From the NCBI RefSeq assembly GCF_007752345.1, contig NZ_CP036299.1, positions 3,063,501 to 3,127,500 of the forward strand: a DNA stretch of 64,000 nucleotides, given 5' to 3'. Positions 38,318 through 46,325 of this stretch are shown one piece after another (the stretch's first letter is position 1; each line of letters begins with the position of its first letter). Position numbers and translations under genes: made by a program. The DNA is from Planctopirus ephydatiae. GTDB taxonomy: Bacteria > Planctomycetota > Planctomycetia > Planctomycetales > Planctomycetaceae. Under the pieces are notes generated by a model that ran no database searches, was not told where the DNA came from, and worked only from the letters and a program-made list of their open reading frames with translations.

Positions 38318-38405
38318 TCCCCATCCTCTTAACGACGATTTCCAGCAGATGATGCCGGCACCCAGGAGACAGATTTCACAATAACTTTTATGAGATCGCT
38401 CTTAC

Positions 38406-38450
38406 GAAAAACCAGAGAGGCGAAAGATGTTGTCTTTTCGCCTCTCTGGT
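38406..38450 (-). terminator. Rho-independent terminator of the sulfatase gene
   Basis: A perfect 15-bp stem, ACCAGAGAGGCGAAA (38411-38425) with 38436-38450, followed on the minus strand by TTTTCG. It lies about 80 bp past the sulfatase stop. Confidence 0.9.
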
Positions 38451-38528
38451 CGATCAATTCCATCTCAGACGGAAGGTTTCATAGAGGATGACACCATCCC
38501 GTGATCTCCCGACATACCTTAAGCGAGA

Positions 38529-40163
38529 TCAATTCCCGGTCGGGAGTGGAATGCGGATACCGTCTTTTTCCAGCATTTCCCGTACATACTTGACCCGTTC
38601 ATACTCAGGAAGCGTGATCGGCCCGGTGTAGACTTCGCTCTGCATTTTCCGAGGCGGATAAGTGAGATAGGTCTTCATCAGGTCTTTGATGACCACATTG
38701 AACGAGACCAGAATCCAGGTTCTTTCCGTGAAGTTATTCATGAAGATGTCGTACCGCTCCTGCGGATCCTGCCACAGGTCAAACACTTGTGGCACAGTAG
38801 CGACGTACTTCTCAGGGCCTTTCCAACCCAGATTGGAATCGACACTTAATCCTCCTGTCGGCTGACCATTATCACCACGCAAATTGAACACCACCTTGTA
38901 ATTCCCCAGTCGAATCGCACCAGGTGTCAGTTCGGTCTCTGTAAAATAGAACCAGGCATTGCGAGGGCATTTTCCGCTTCCCGTGAGGACGGGAGTCAGA
39001 TCGTAGCTGTCAAAGACCATGGGCTGATCTTCGCGATCTTTGGTCGGCAATGGCACACCCGCCACGGAGGCAAAGGTCGCCATGAGGTCTAGACCACCCA
39101 CAATGTCGTGATTCTTGACGGCAGGCTTGATCTTTCCAGGCCAGACGGCAATCGCGGGCACTCGATTCCCACCCTCGCGAACAGTCCCTTTGGTGCCGCG
39201 AAATGGTGTGTACCCGGCATCAGGGTAGACATCCTGCCAGGCGCCGTTATCAGTCGTGTAGAAGATCAACGTATTCTGATCGAGCTTCAGTTCCTTGAGC
39301 TTATCGACCACACGACCAATACGCGTATCGAGTTCAACAACAGAATCGGCATACTTCGATTTCGAGAGCGACTTATGCACAAACTCCGGTGCTGGAAGAT
39401 TCGGCTGATGCACCTTCATGAAGTTGATATGTGCAAAAAAGGGTTGGTTGGGAGTTTTGGCGGCATCCTCCAGAAAACTGATGCCCGACTGCTCAATGTA
39501 CTGATCCAGAAATGGAATCCCGACGACTCCCTGATCCGGCGTGTTCACATACTGGCCATTGACCTTCCAGTCTTCGCGAGCCTTTTCACCGGCGTACCCT
39601 GTCAGTGAACCTTTCGTAATCCGGTTGAACTCTTCCCTCAGTTTGGGATCCATATCCGGGAACCAGGTGGGATCACCATAGGTGTAGGCATTGCAATGGT
39701 AAAGAAAGCAATGCTTCATCACGTCATAGCCATGAGCATTCGGCAGAGCGTAATCGGCTTCCCCCAGATGCCATTTGCCCGTGAAGTATGTTTTGTAGCC
39801 ACCCTGTTTGAGAACAGAACCCAGCGTCCACTCGGCTTTAGGAAGTCCGCCACCTTCACCCTGGAAGGCCACTGTCGTCATGCCACTGCGATTCGGTATG
39901 CGACCTGTGACAATGGCAGCTCGCCCGGGAGTGCAACTGGGCTGGGCATAGAACGAGAAAAAGGTCATACCGTTTGCTGCTAACCGATCAATGTTCGGTG
40001 TGGGCATCCCGCGGCCTTCGCCACCCCCATAAGGCCCGAGATCGCCGTATCCCGTATCGTCGGAAACGATCAGCAGGATATTGGGTTTGTCTGCCGCCAT
40101 TGACATTCCAGACAGCATCCACCCCAAGGCCATCGTCAGCAGGCTCAAGTGAAGTTGTTTCAT
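38529..40163 (-). CDS. Secreted arylsulfatase-type sulfatase
   Basis: Hydrolyses sulfate esters, most likely on sulfated polysaccharides or glycans outside the cytoplasm. The ATG at 40163 (MKQLHLSLLTMALGWMLSGM) gives a Sec signal; a start at 40181 is six codons longer. The formylglycine site is CTPGR with Cys77, so maturation needs a formylglycine-generating enzyme. The metal ligands include Asp35-Asp36 (SDDTGYGD) near the N-terminus and TTDNGAW further on. YFTGKWHLGE and FAHINFMKVHQPN are standard sulfatase motifs. At 544 residues the length is typical. Planctomycetes carry many such genes; this one is single, with no carbohydrate-binding or SusC/D-type neighbours. Confidence 0.94.
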   Translation of the reverse strand: MKQLHLSLLTMALGWMLSGMSMAADKPNILLIVSDDTGYGDLGPYGGGEGRGMPTPNIDRLAANGMTFFSFYAQPSCTPGRAAIVTGRIPNRSGMTTVAFQGEGGGLPKAEWTLGSVLKQGGYKTYFTGKWHLGEADYALPNAHGYDVMKHCFLYHCNAYTYGDPTWFPDMDPKLREEFNRITKGSLTGYAGEKAREDWKVNGQYVNTPDQGVVGIPFLDQYIEQSGISFLEDAAKTPNQPFFAHINFMKVHQPNLPAPEFVHKSLSKSKYADSVVELDTRIGRVVDKLKELKLDQNTLIFYTTDNGAWQDVYPDAGYTPFRGTKGTVREGGNRVPAIAVWPGKIKPAVKNHDIVGGLDLMATFASVAGVPLPTKDREDQPMVFDSYDLTPVLTGSGKCPRNAWFYFTETELTPGAIRLGNYKVVFNLRGDNGQPTGGLSVDSNLGWKGPEKYVATVPQVFDLWQDPQERYDIFMNNFTERTWILVSFNVVIKDLMKTYLTYPPRKMQSEVYTGPITLPEYERVKYVREMLEKDGIRIPLPTGN

Positions 40164-40181
40164 CGTGCAAAGACTTTCCAT

Positions 40182-40549
40182 GAAAAGGTTCGAGATTCCA
40201 TGCAGCAGCTCTCTGCAGAGAGGTCTGACAGGTTAACGATTGGCTGGCCGTGGCCCAGGCCAGAGGATCGTGCTTCGAACCGGTTGTCACCGGCAAGCAT
40301 GCCCTGCTAAGGATCCTTGCACGCTACAGAGCCTCTTAAGGATTGGCAAGCAATCAATTCGTGAACATGTCTTCATAACGATTATCCTTTTCCTCGCGAT
40401 ATTCACTAGAAAAACAGCTCTCAATGACTGGCTCTTCGCCACAATTACGCCGAACTCTCCACGGCAAGCCAGAGGGCCGCTATACTCTGGCTACGATCAG
40501 TTAACGATCATGAAATGGTTTGTCATCCACAGTGGGGGTATGGGGCGTT
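40182..40549. other. Divergent spacer between sulfatase and ABC-F genes
   Basis: No gene is apparent. The notable element is the palindrome at 40467-40492 that overlaps a -10-like box; the remainder shows only a GCAGCTCTCTGCAGAGAG repeat-like stretch near 40202. Confidence 0.45.
40467..40492 (+). promoter_or_regulatory. Palindromic operator-like site over a TATACT box
   Basis: AGCCAGAG (40467-40474) and CTCTGGCT (40485-40492) are perfect 8-bp arms around a 10-bp centre. The centre and right arm contain TATACT (40481-40486), a near-consensus -10 box about 64 bp before the ABC-F start. A bound repressor would block RNA polymerase. No good -35 is seen. An mRNA hairpin is an alternative reading. 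Confidence 0.38.
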
Positions 40550-42334
40550 ATGGCACTGCTGCAGATTCGAGATGCCTGCAAAAGTTATGGTTCGCAGATT
40601 CTGCTCGACCATGCCGAAGCCACCATTTCTGAAGATGTCAAAGTCGGCTTTGTCGGTCGAAACGGCGCTGGCAAAAGTACCTTGCTGCGCATTCTGCTGG
40701 GGGAAGAAGAACTCGACAGTGGCACAGTCTCTCGGCATCCGAATCTCCGACTCGGCTACTTGCGCCAGCATGATGATTTTCGTCCAAACGAGTCGGCACT
40801 TGAATTTCTCATGCGAGATAGTGGCCAGCCCGATTGGAAGTGCGGCGAAGTGGCCGGCCAGTTCGAACTCAAAGGGAGCTACCTCGACGGCCCGATCTCC
40901 AAACTTTCCGGCGGATGGCAGACTCGAGTTAAGCTGGCAGCACTTTTACTGCATGAACCCAATCTGCTGCTCCTGGACGAACCCACGAACTTTCTCGATC
41001 TGCGTACGCAGATTCTGCTTGAACATTTTTTGAGAGGTTACAACGAAGCCTGTCTGATTGTTTCCCATGATCGCGCCTTTCTGGGTGCCACCTGTACTCA
41101 GACTCTGGCACTCGCCCGCGGCAAGTTGACGATGTTCCCCGGCAAGATCGATGCCTATCTCGATTACGAGCGGGAACAGCGCGAGATCATAGAGCGCTCG
41201 AATGCCTCTGTCCTTGCCAAGCGTAAACATCTCGAAGAGTTTATCGCTAAGAACAAAGCCCGCGCGAGTACAGCCACCCAGGCCCGTTCAAAAACCAAAC
41301 AGCTTGAACGTCTCGAATTGCAGGATGTTGAAGCCGACGAAGCCACTGCTTGTATTCGCGCACCCATGATCGAACCTCGGCAAGGCCCGGCTGTCCGCTG
41401 CAAAGAAATGGCGATTGGCTACGCCGAAAGAAAAATTGCCGAGGATATCACCCTCGAAATCGATCATGGCTCTCGCGCTGCCATTGTGGGTGACAATGGT
41501 CAGGGAAAGACCACCTTTTTGCGAACGATTGTCAATTCGCTTAAGCCGCTGGCAGGTGAACTCCGCTGGGGACATGGCTGCCAGGTCGGTGTCTATGCGC
41601 AACACGTCTATTCCACTTTGCCACCAGAAAAGACTGTCATTCAGTATCTGGAAGAAACCGCCGCCCCGCTGACACGTACGCAAACAGTGCTGGATATTGC
41701 CGGCGCGTTTCTGTTCCGTGGTGCCCATGTCGAAAAGAAAATCAGCGTGCTGTCGGGAGGTGAGCGCGCGCGGCTGTGTCTCGCGGGCATGCTGCTCAGT
41801 CAATACAACGTCATGGTACTCGACGAACCGGGTAACCACCTCGATGTGGAAACTGTCGAAGCGTTGGCAGATGCACTTGTCAGCTACAAAGGGACCGTGA
41901 TTTTCACCACACACGACCGTCACTTTATGAAGCGCGTCGCGACTTGCGTGATCGAAGTCAAGGATGGTCGAGTCACCAACTACAATGGCGATTACGACGC
42001 TTATGTTTATGCCGTGAATAAAGAAATTGACGACGGAGAGCGGGAAGCCAATGCGGGGAAGCTGGCCAAAGCTCCAGCGGCAGTCCTCGCCCCGAAAGCC
42101 GTGAAACCCAAAGGTAAGGACGATCGCGCCTTACGAAAAGAACTTCAAACCTGCGAGCGAAACATTGCTAAGCTCGATGAGCAGAAAAAGGCACTGACAC
42201 AGTCGCTTTCGAATGAAGCCGATGCCAAAAAGGCCTTAGAGCTTCACAATCAGCTCGAAGAGGTGACCAGCCAGTTGACTCAAGCGGAAGAACGCTGGTG
42301 TGAGATTCAGGAAGAACTGGGCGAAGGCTGGTAG
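40550..42334 (+). CDS. ABC-F family ATP-binding protein
   Basis: Soluble twin-ATPase of the ABC-F class, which acts on ribosomes (translation factors or antibiotic-resistance proteins) rather than transporting. The ATG at 40550 gives MALLQIRDACKSYG; the frame reaches ten codons further with a TTG start. Two ATPase cassettes: Walker A GRNGAGKST and signature LSGGWQTRVKLA in the first, GDNGQGKTT and LSGGERARLCLAG in the second, with LLLLDEPTNFLDL and VMVLDEPGNHLDV as Walker B. The linker between them (about 215-290) is Lys/Glu/Ala-rich, and a coiled-coil tail (about 520-590) follows the second cassette. The 'GNHLD' in place of 'TNHLD' is a small deviation. Convergent with nhaA, 5 bp apart. Confidence 0.95.
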   Translation: MALLQIRDACKSYGSQILLDHAEATISEDVKVGFVGRNGAGKSTLLRILLGEEELDSGTVSRHPNLRLGYLRQHDDFRPNESALEFLMRDSGQPDWKCGEVAGQFELKGSYLDGPISKLSGGWQTRVKLAALLLHEPNLLLLDEPTNFLDLRTQILLEHFLRGYNEACLIVSHDRAFLGATCTQTLALARGKLTMFPGKIDAYLDYEREQREIIERSNASVLAKRKHLEEFIAKNKARASTATQARSKTKQLERLELQDVEADEATACIRAPMIEPRQGPAVRCKEMAIGYAERKIAEDITLEIDHGSRAAIVGDNGQGKTTFLRTIVNSLKPLAGELRWGHGCQVGVYAQHVYSTLPPEKTVIQYLEETAAPLTRTQTVLDIAGAFLFRGAHVEKKISVLSGGERARLCLAGMLLSQYNVMVLDEPGNHLDVETVEALADALVSYKGTVIFTTHDRHFMKRVATCVIEVKDGRVTNYNGDYDAYVYAVNKEIDDGEREANAGKLAKAPAAVLAPKAVKPKGKDDRALRKELQTCERNIAKLDEQKKALTQSLSNEADAKKALELHNQLEEVTSQLTQAEERWCEIQEELGEGW

Positions 42335-42339
42335 GCCGA

Positions 42340-43746
42340 TCAATTCTGTCCTTCATCCGAAGTCGCTGGTAAAGCCTTGCTGATCAGCACGATGCCGAGA
42401 ATTGCTGAGACGGTTGAACCCATCAAAGTGCCCAGCTTCCCTGCAGATATGAAACTTTCCGGAAGTGCGAGCGCCCCCAGGAAGAGCGACATCGTAAAGC
42501 CAATCCCCGCCAGACATGCCCCACCCAGATAAAGCTTCCAGCTCACACCATCGGGGAGTTTGGCCAGACCAACCAGTACTGCCAGAAATGACAGCCCGAA
42601 AATCCCGACGGGTTTTCCAACAGCCAATCCCAGGGCCACGCAGAGAGAAACCGGTTCAAAAGCTTTACTGAAATCCAAAGGGACACCGGCATTCGCCAGG
42701 GCAAACAGGGGCATGATCAGAAACGCCACCCACGGATGGAGCGCATGCTCAAGTCGATACAGCGGTGCAATGCTTTCTCGCGTGGCGAATTCCGCTTCTG
42801 CCAGATCATCGTGCATGGTTTTATGCAGCGGAATCGGCTTTCCAGGTTTGGCAGCTTCCTGATCAGAATCGGACTGAAACTTCTTCAATTCATCGGTCAG
42901 TCGCTTCAGAACGGCAGTCAATGTGTCATAGGGCACCCAGGCTTTCGAGGGAGTCATCAGCCCGAGAATCACACCGGCAATCGTCGGATGGACGCCCGAT
43001 TTCAACACGGCCAGCCACGTCACTCCACCCACAGCCACATACAGCCAGACATTCCGCACGCCGACTCGATTCATCAGGAAAGTAAGTGTGATCCCCACGG
43101 CGGCGACAAACAATCCCACGAGGGCCAGTTTTTCGGTGAAGAGGACAGCAATCAGAATAACCGCTCCCAGGTCGTCCACAATGGCCAGCGAGAGCAGCAG
43201 AATTTTCAGGCCAATGGGGACTCGATTTCCAAAGAGCGAGAGCAGGCCGACCACAAAGGCGATATCAGTCGCCATCGGAATGGTCCAGCCCTTCATCGCT
43301 TCTGGTGGAACACGGAAGACCTGGCTGGCTCCCAGAAAGATCAATGCCGGGGCAATCATGCCACCGATGGCAGCGATGATGGGCAAAGCAGCTTTTCGCA
43401 GATCACTCAACTCACCAGAAACAATCTCCCGCTTGATCTCTAAGCCGACGACAAAGAAAAAAATCGTCATGAGGCCATCATTGATGACATGGAGAAAATC
43501 TTTCTTCAGAACATAATCACCAAAGCCAATGAAACAGGATGTTTCCCAGATATGCAGAAACTGCTCACTCCAGGGAGAATTGGCAGCCATCAATGCGAAT
43601 GCCGTTGCGGCCACCAGCAGCAGACCACTTGTCGCCTGAAGTTTCAAAAATCTTCTGATTGGCGACAACCAGCCCGCAATCTGGCTGACAGGCAAGAGAC
43701 GATCTGAGAACTGATCCGAAGTGCTGCCATCACCGGTTTTTTCCAT
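42340..43746 (-). CDS. nhaA: Na+/H+ antiporter NhaA
   Basis: Inner-membrane exchanger exporting Na+ in return for protons. The ATG at 43746 follows AGGAGA; the frame has a TTG eight codons upstream. About eleven to twelve hydrophobic helices are visible. The ion-binding Asp pair is present in LAIVDDLGAV, and the unwound-helix motif in IPMATDIAFVVG; VINDGLMTIFFFVVGLEIKRE and GLGFTMSLF-like GIGFTMSLFLGALAL are family signatures. A roughly 60-residue hydrophilic insert (ELKKFQSDSDQEAAKPGKPI and following) sits between the middle helices, as in many longer bacterial NhaA. It lies between two ABC-F genes. A leader hairpin at 43774-43801 may affect expression. Confidence 0.95.
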   Translation of the reverse strand: MEKTGDGSTSDQFSDRLLPVSQIAGWLSPIRRFLKLQATSGLLLVAATAFALMAANSPWSEQFLHIWETSCFIGFGDYVLKKDFLHVINDGLMTIFFFVVGLEIKREIVSGELSDLRKAALPIIAAIGGMIAPALIFLGASQVFRVPPEAMKGWTIPMATDIAFVVGLLSLFGNRVPIGLKILLLSLAIVDDLGAVILIAVLFTEKLALVGLFVAAVGITLTFLMNRVGVRNVWLYVAVGGVTWLAVLKSGVHPTIAGVILGLMTPSKAWVPYDTLTAVLKRLTDELKKFQSDSDQEAAKPGKPIPLHKTMHDDLAEAEFATRESIAPLYRLEHALHPWVAFLIMPLFALANAGVPLDFSKAFEPVSLCVALGLAVGKPVGIFGLSFLAVLVGLAKLPDGVSWKLYLGGACLAGIGFTMSLFLGALALPESFISAGKLGTLMGSTVSAILGIVLISKALPATSDEGQN

Positions 43747-43773
43747 CGATCGGTTCTCCTTTTCGCTCAATGT

Positions 43774-43801
43774 CCTGGGCGATTCTCATCCATTGCCCAG
43801 G
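43774..43801 (-). promoter_or_regulatory. Leader hairpin before nhaA
   Basis: CCTGGGC (43774-43780) and GCCCAGG (43795-43801) form a 7-bp stem with a 14-nt loop, ending 28 nt before the nhaA ATG and about 15 nt before its Shine-Dalgarno. nhaA genes elsewhere carry cation-sensing leader RNAs; I could not match this one to those motifs. Confidence 0.35.
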
Positions 43802-43971
43802 GAGGATAACTCGAGGGGTAAGTTAGGTCGCGAGTGTTCGCTCAGTATCAAGGTGGCCAGAGGTACCACATGAAAGCTGGCAAAAGAACCTCAAACGCCT
43901 GCGAATATCACTTGCATGGAAAGATCGGCATCGATCTCACGTTCCCTTGTCAGGCCACCAAACTCGAAGAA

Positions 43972-45891
43972 CTATCCATTACGCCTGACCTCAAGTTCTT
44001 CCCAGCGCGCATAAGCTGTCTCCAGTTCTTGATGCAGTCGATTTAACCTCTCGGTAACTGTCGCCATATCTTGAGGAGACTGCTTAAAGAACTCAGGCTG
44101 CCCCATGCGGGTTTCAAGACTCGCCTGCTCGAATTCCAGCGATTCAATCCTGGCAGGAAGTTCGGCGAGTTCTTTGTCTTCCTTAAAGCTCAGAGATTTT
44201 CCCTTTTTGGCTGCCGGTTGATTGGCGACGGATACTGCCTGAGCCACAACGGGTGTGTTCTGCCGAACAGACTTCTGGGCCAGCCAGTCGTCGTATCCAC
44301 CGACATATTCATTGACTGATCCTTCGCCTTCGAAGACGAGAGTTTGCGTCACCACGTTATTGATGAACTGGCGATCGTGACTGACAAGCAGCACTGTGCC
44401 GGGATACTCGACCAGCAGATCTTCCAGCAATTCCAGAGTTTCGGCATCGAGATCGTTGGTCGGTTCGTCGAGCACCAGCAGGTTCGATGGCTTCGAGAAC
44501 AATCGTGCTAACAATAAGCGGTTGCGCTCTCCCCCCGAGAGGTACTTCACCAGCGTCCTGGATCTCTCCGGAGAGAACAGAAAATCCTCCAGGTACCCAA
44601 TCACATGTCTCCGGCGGCCATTGATCTCAATCATGTCCGCACCCGGCGACACATTCTCCTGCACAGAGAGATCATCATTGAGCTGAGCTCTCAACTGGTC
44701 GAAGTAAGCAATCTCCAGCCGGGTCCCCAGTTTGACCTTACCCGATTGAGGCGTGAGTTCACCCAACAGAATTCTCAGGAGTGTCGTCTTGCCACAACCA
44801 TTAGGCCCGAGAATCCCAATCTTGTCACCGCGGGTGATGAGTGTTGAAACATCTCTCAATATGGTTCGCCCGCCAACCTCGTAATTGACCTTTTCTGCTA
44901 AGGCCACCACAGTGCCCGATCGCTCAGCCTCTTGATGGAGTTCCACTTTGACATTGCCCACTTTGGCCCGGCGAGCCGCCCGCTCTTTGCGCATCTCCAT
45001 CAGTGCCTTGACGCGCCCCTGATTCCTGACGTTGCGAGCTTTGACCCCTTTACGAATCCAGACCTCTTCCTGAGCCAATTTCTTGTCGAAAAGAGCCTGT
45101 TCATGCTCCTCCGCAGCCAGGGCAGCCTCTTTTCGCTGCAGAAAAGTCTGATAGTCACACGTCCAGTCGAACAGCCGGGCGCGGTCAATCTCGATGATCC
45201 TTGTCGCGAGGCGCTGCAAAAACATGCGGTCGTGTGTCACGAAGATCAACGTCCCTGAAAATCTGAGCAGGAATTCTTCGAGCCACCGAATGGCTTCAAT
45301 ATCCAGGTGGTTGGTGGGCTCATCGAGCAGGAGCACATCGGGTTCGATCACCAGCGATTTAGCCAGCAATACCCGACGTTTCATTCCCGAAGAAAGGTTG
45401 TCAAATGGCCGATCATGCGGCAGTTCCATTCGTTCGATAATCTGCTCGACCTGATGCTCCCATTCCCAGGCATACGCAGGATCGAGCGTGGCAGATAACT
45501 CTTCCATGCGCCTGATTTCATCGGCTGTTCGCGGATTTGCCCCAGTATTTTGGCTCAATTGACTCTGGCTCAATTGGTGCAACCAGTACTGAGCCGCGAC
45601 GGCTTCCCCATGAGGGCCTAAGCCGCGGGCCACTTCATCAAAAACGGTCCCCACCACGCCGCGCGGCACATCCTGAATCTGCCGGGCGAGTTTGATACCT
45701 GATTGAACCTCAACAAGGCCCGTATCTGGCTTCAGCTCACCAAGCATCAGCTTCATCAGGGTCGATTTTCCGGTTCCATTTCGACCCACCAGACAGACTC
45801 GTTCGCCGAGCTCCACCTGGACTGTCGCATTCTCAATCAGCGGCTTCCCACCATAGCTGAAGCTTAGCTCCTTCAAACCCAAAACAGCCAT
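43972..45891 (-). CDS. uup: ABC-F family ATP-binding protein, Uup-like
   Basis: Ribosome-associated twin-ATPase; Uup affects ribosome function and transposon excision in E. coli. The ATG at 45891 gives MAVLGLKELSFSYGGKPLIE; the frame runs 46 codons further upstream into unlikely sequence. Walker A GRNGTGKST and GPNGCGKTT, signatures LSSGMKRRVLLA and LSGGERNRLLLA, and Walker B LLLDEPTNHLD and LVLDEPTNDLD are all present. DRMFLQRLATRIIEIDRARL and the ARRAKVGNVKV linker are close to Uup. The tail (about 560-639: KGKSLSFKEDKELAELPARI then a coiled coil) corresponds to the Uup C-terminal domain. A stretch near 125-140 (SQSQLSQNTGANP) is a lineage-specific insert. Confidence 0.93.
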   Translation of the reverse strand: MAVLGLKELSFSYGGKPLIENATVQVELGERVCLVGRNGTGKSTLMKLMLGELKPDTGLVEVQSGIKLARQIQDVPRGVVGTVFDEVARGLGPHGEAVAAQYWLHQLSQSQLSQNTGANPRTADEIRRMEELSATLDPAYAWEWEHQVEQIIERMELPHDRPFDNLSSGMKRRVLLAKSLVIEPDVLLLDEPTNHLDIEAIRWLEEFLLRFSGTLIFVTHDRMFLQRLATRIIEIDRARLFDWTCDYQTFLQRKEAALAAEEHEQALFDKKLAQEEVWIRKGVKARNVRNQGRVKALMEMRKERAARRAKVGNVKVELHQEAERSGTVVALAEKVNYEVGGRTILRDVSTLITRGDKIGILGPNGCGKTTLLRILLGELTPQSGKVKLGTRLEIAYFDQLRAQLNDDLSVQENVSPGADMIEINGRRRHVIGYLEDFLFSPERSRTLVKYLSGGERNRLLLARLFSKPSNLLVLDEPTNDLDAETLELLEDLLVEYPGTVLLVSHDRQFINNVVTQTLVFEGEGSVNEYVGGYDDWLAQKSVRQNTPVVAQAVSVANQPAAKKGKSLSFKEDKELAELPARIESLEFEQASLETRMGQPEFFKQSPQDMATVTERLNRLHQELETAYARWEELEVRRNG

Positions 45892-46325
45892 CCGGCAATC
45901 GCCTTTCAAATACGATCCAATTTCATTAATGACATTTTGCTTCCTCAAAAGGTAACAGGTGGAGGGCAAAATCACATTGTCGTCAATAATAGTCGGAAAA
46001 CATTCAAATACGATAATGGACAGAAACATGCAGATTATGGTGTAACTATTGATTGAGGTGTCTCAACCAACATTGTCTTATCCCGAGTGCGCCGAAAAAC
46101 CATTCTTCATTTGTTCTTCACGCGAATCTTCAGGAGATTCTCTCGAGTTGACGCCCATGAGATGATAGCTTCGCACAAAATCCAGAGGACAACAGGGAGT
46201 AACCGGCGTATTGACAGTGACGATGACCGATCGAGAGAAATTCGGTCATAAGTTTTTCTCATCGACGCTGGGACTGAGTTTGTTCGAGGGTGTGAGCCAT
46301 ACATTTCGGAGAGCAGCACGCGTCC
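45892..46325. other. Divergent spacer with an inverted repeat
   Basis: Between divergent uup and the histidine kinase. ATGACCGA (46224-46231) and TCGGTCAT (46243-46250) form a perfect 8-bp inverted repeat, followed by AAGTTTTTC and preceded by TTGACA at 46212-46217. It could be an operator or an attenuator of the kinase gene. Other open frames here look spurious. Confidence 0.45.
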
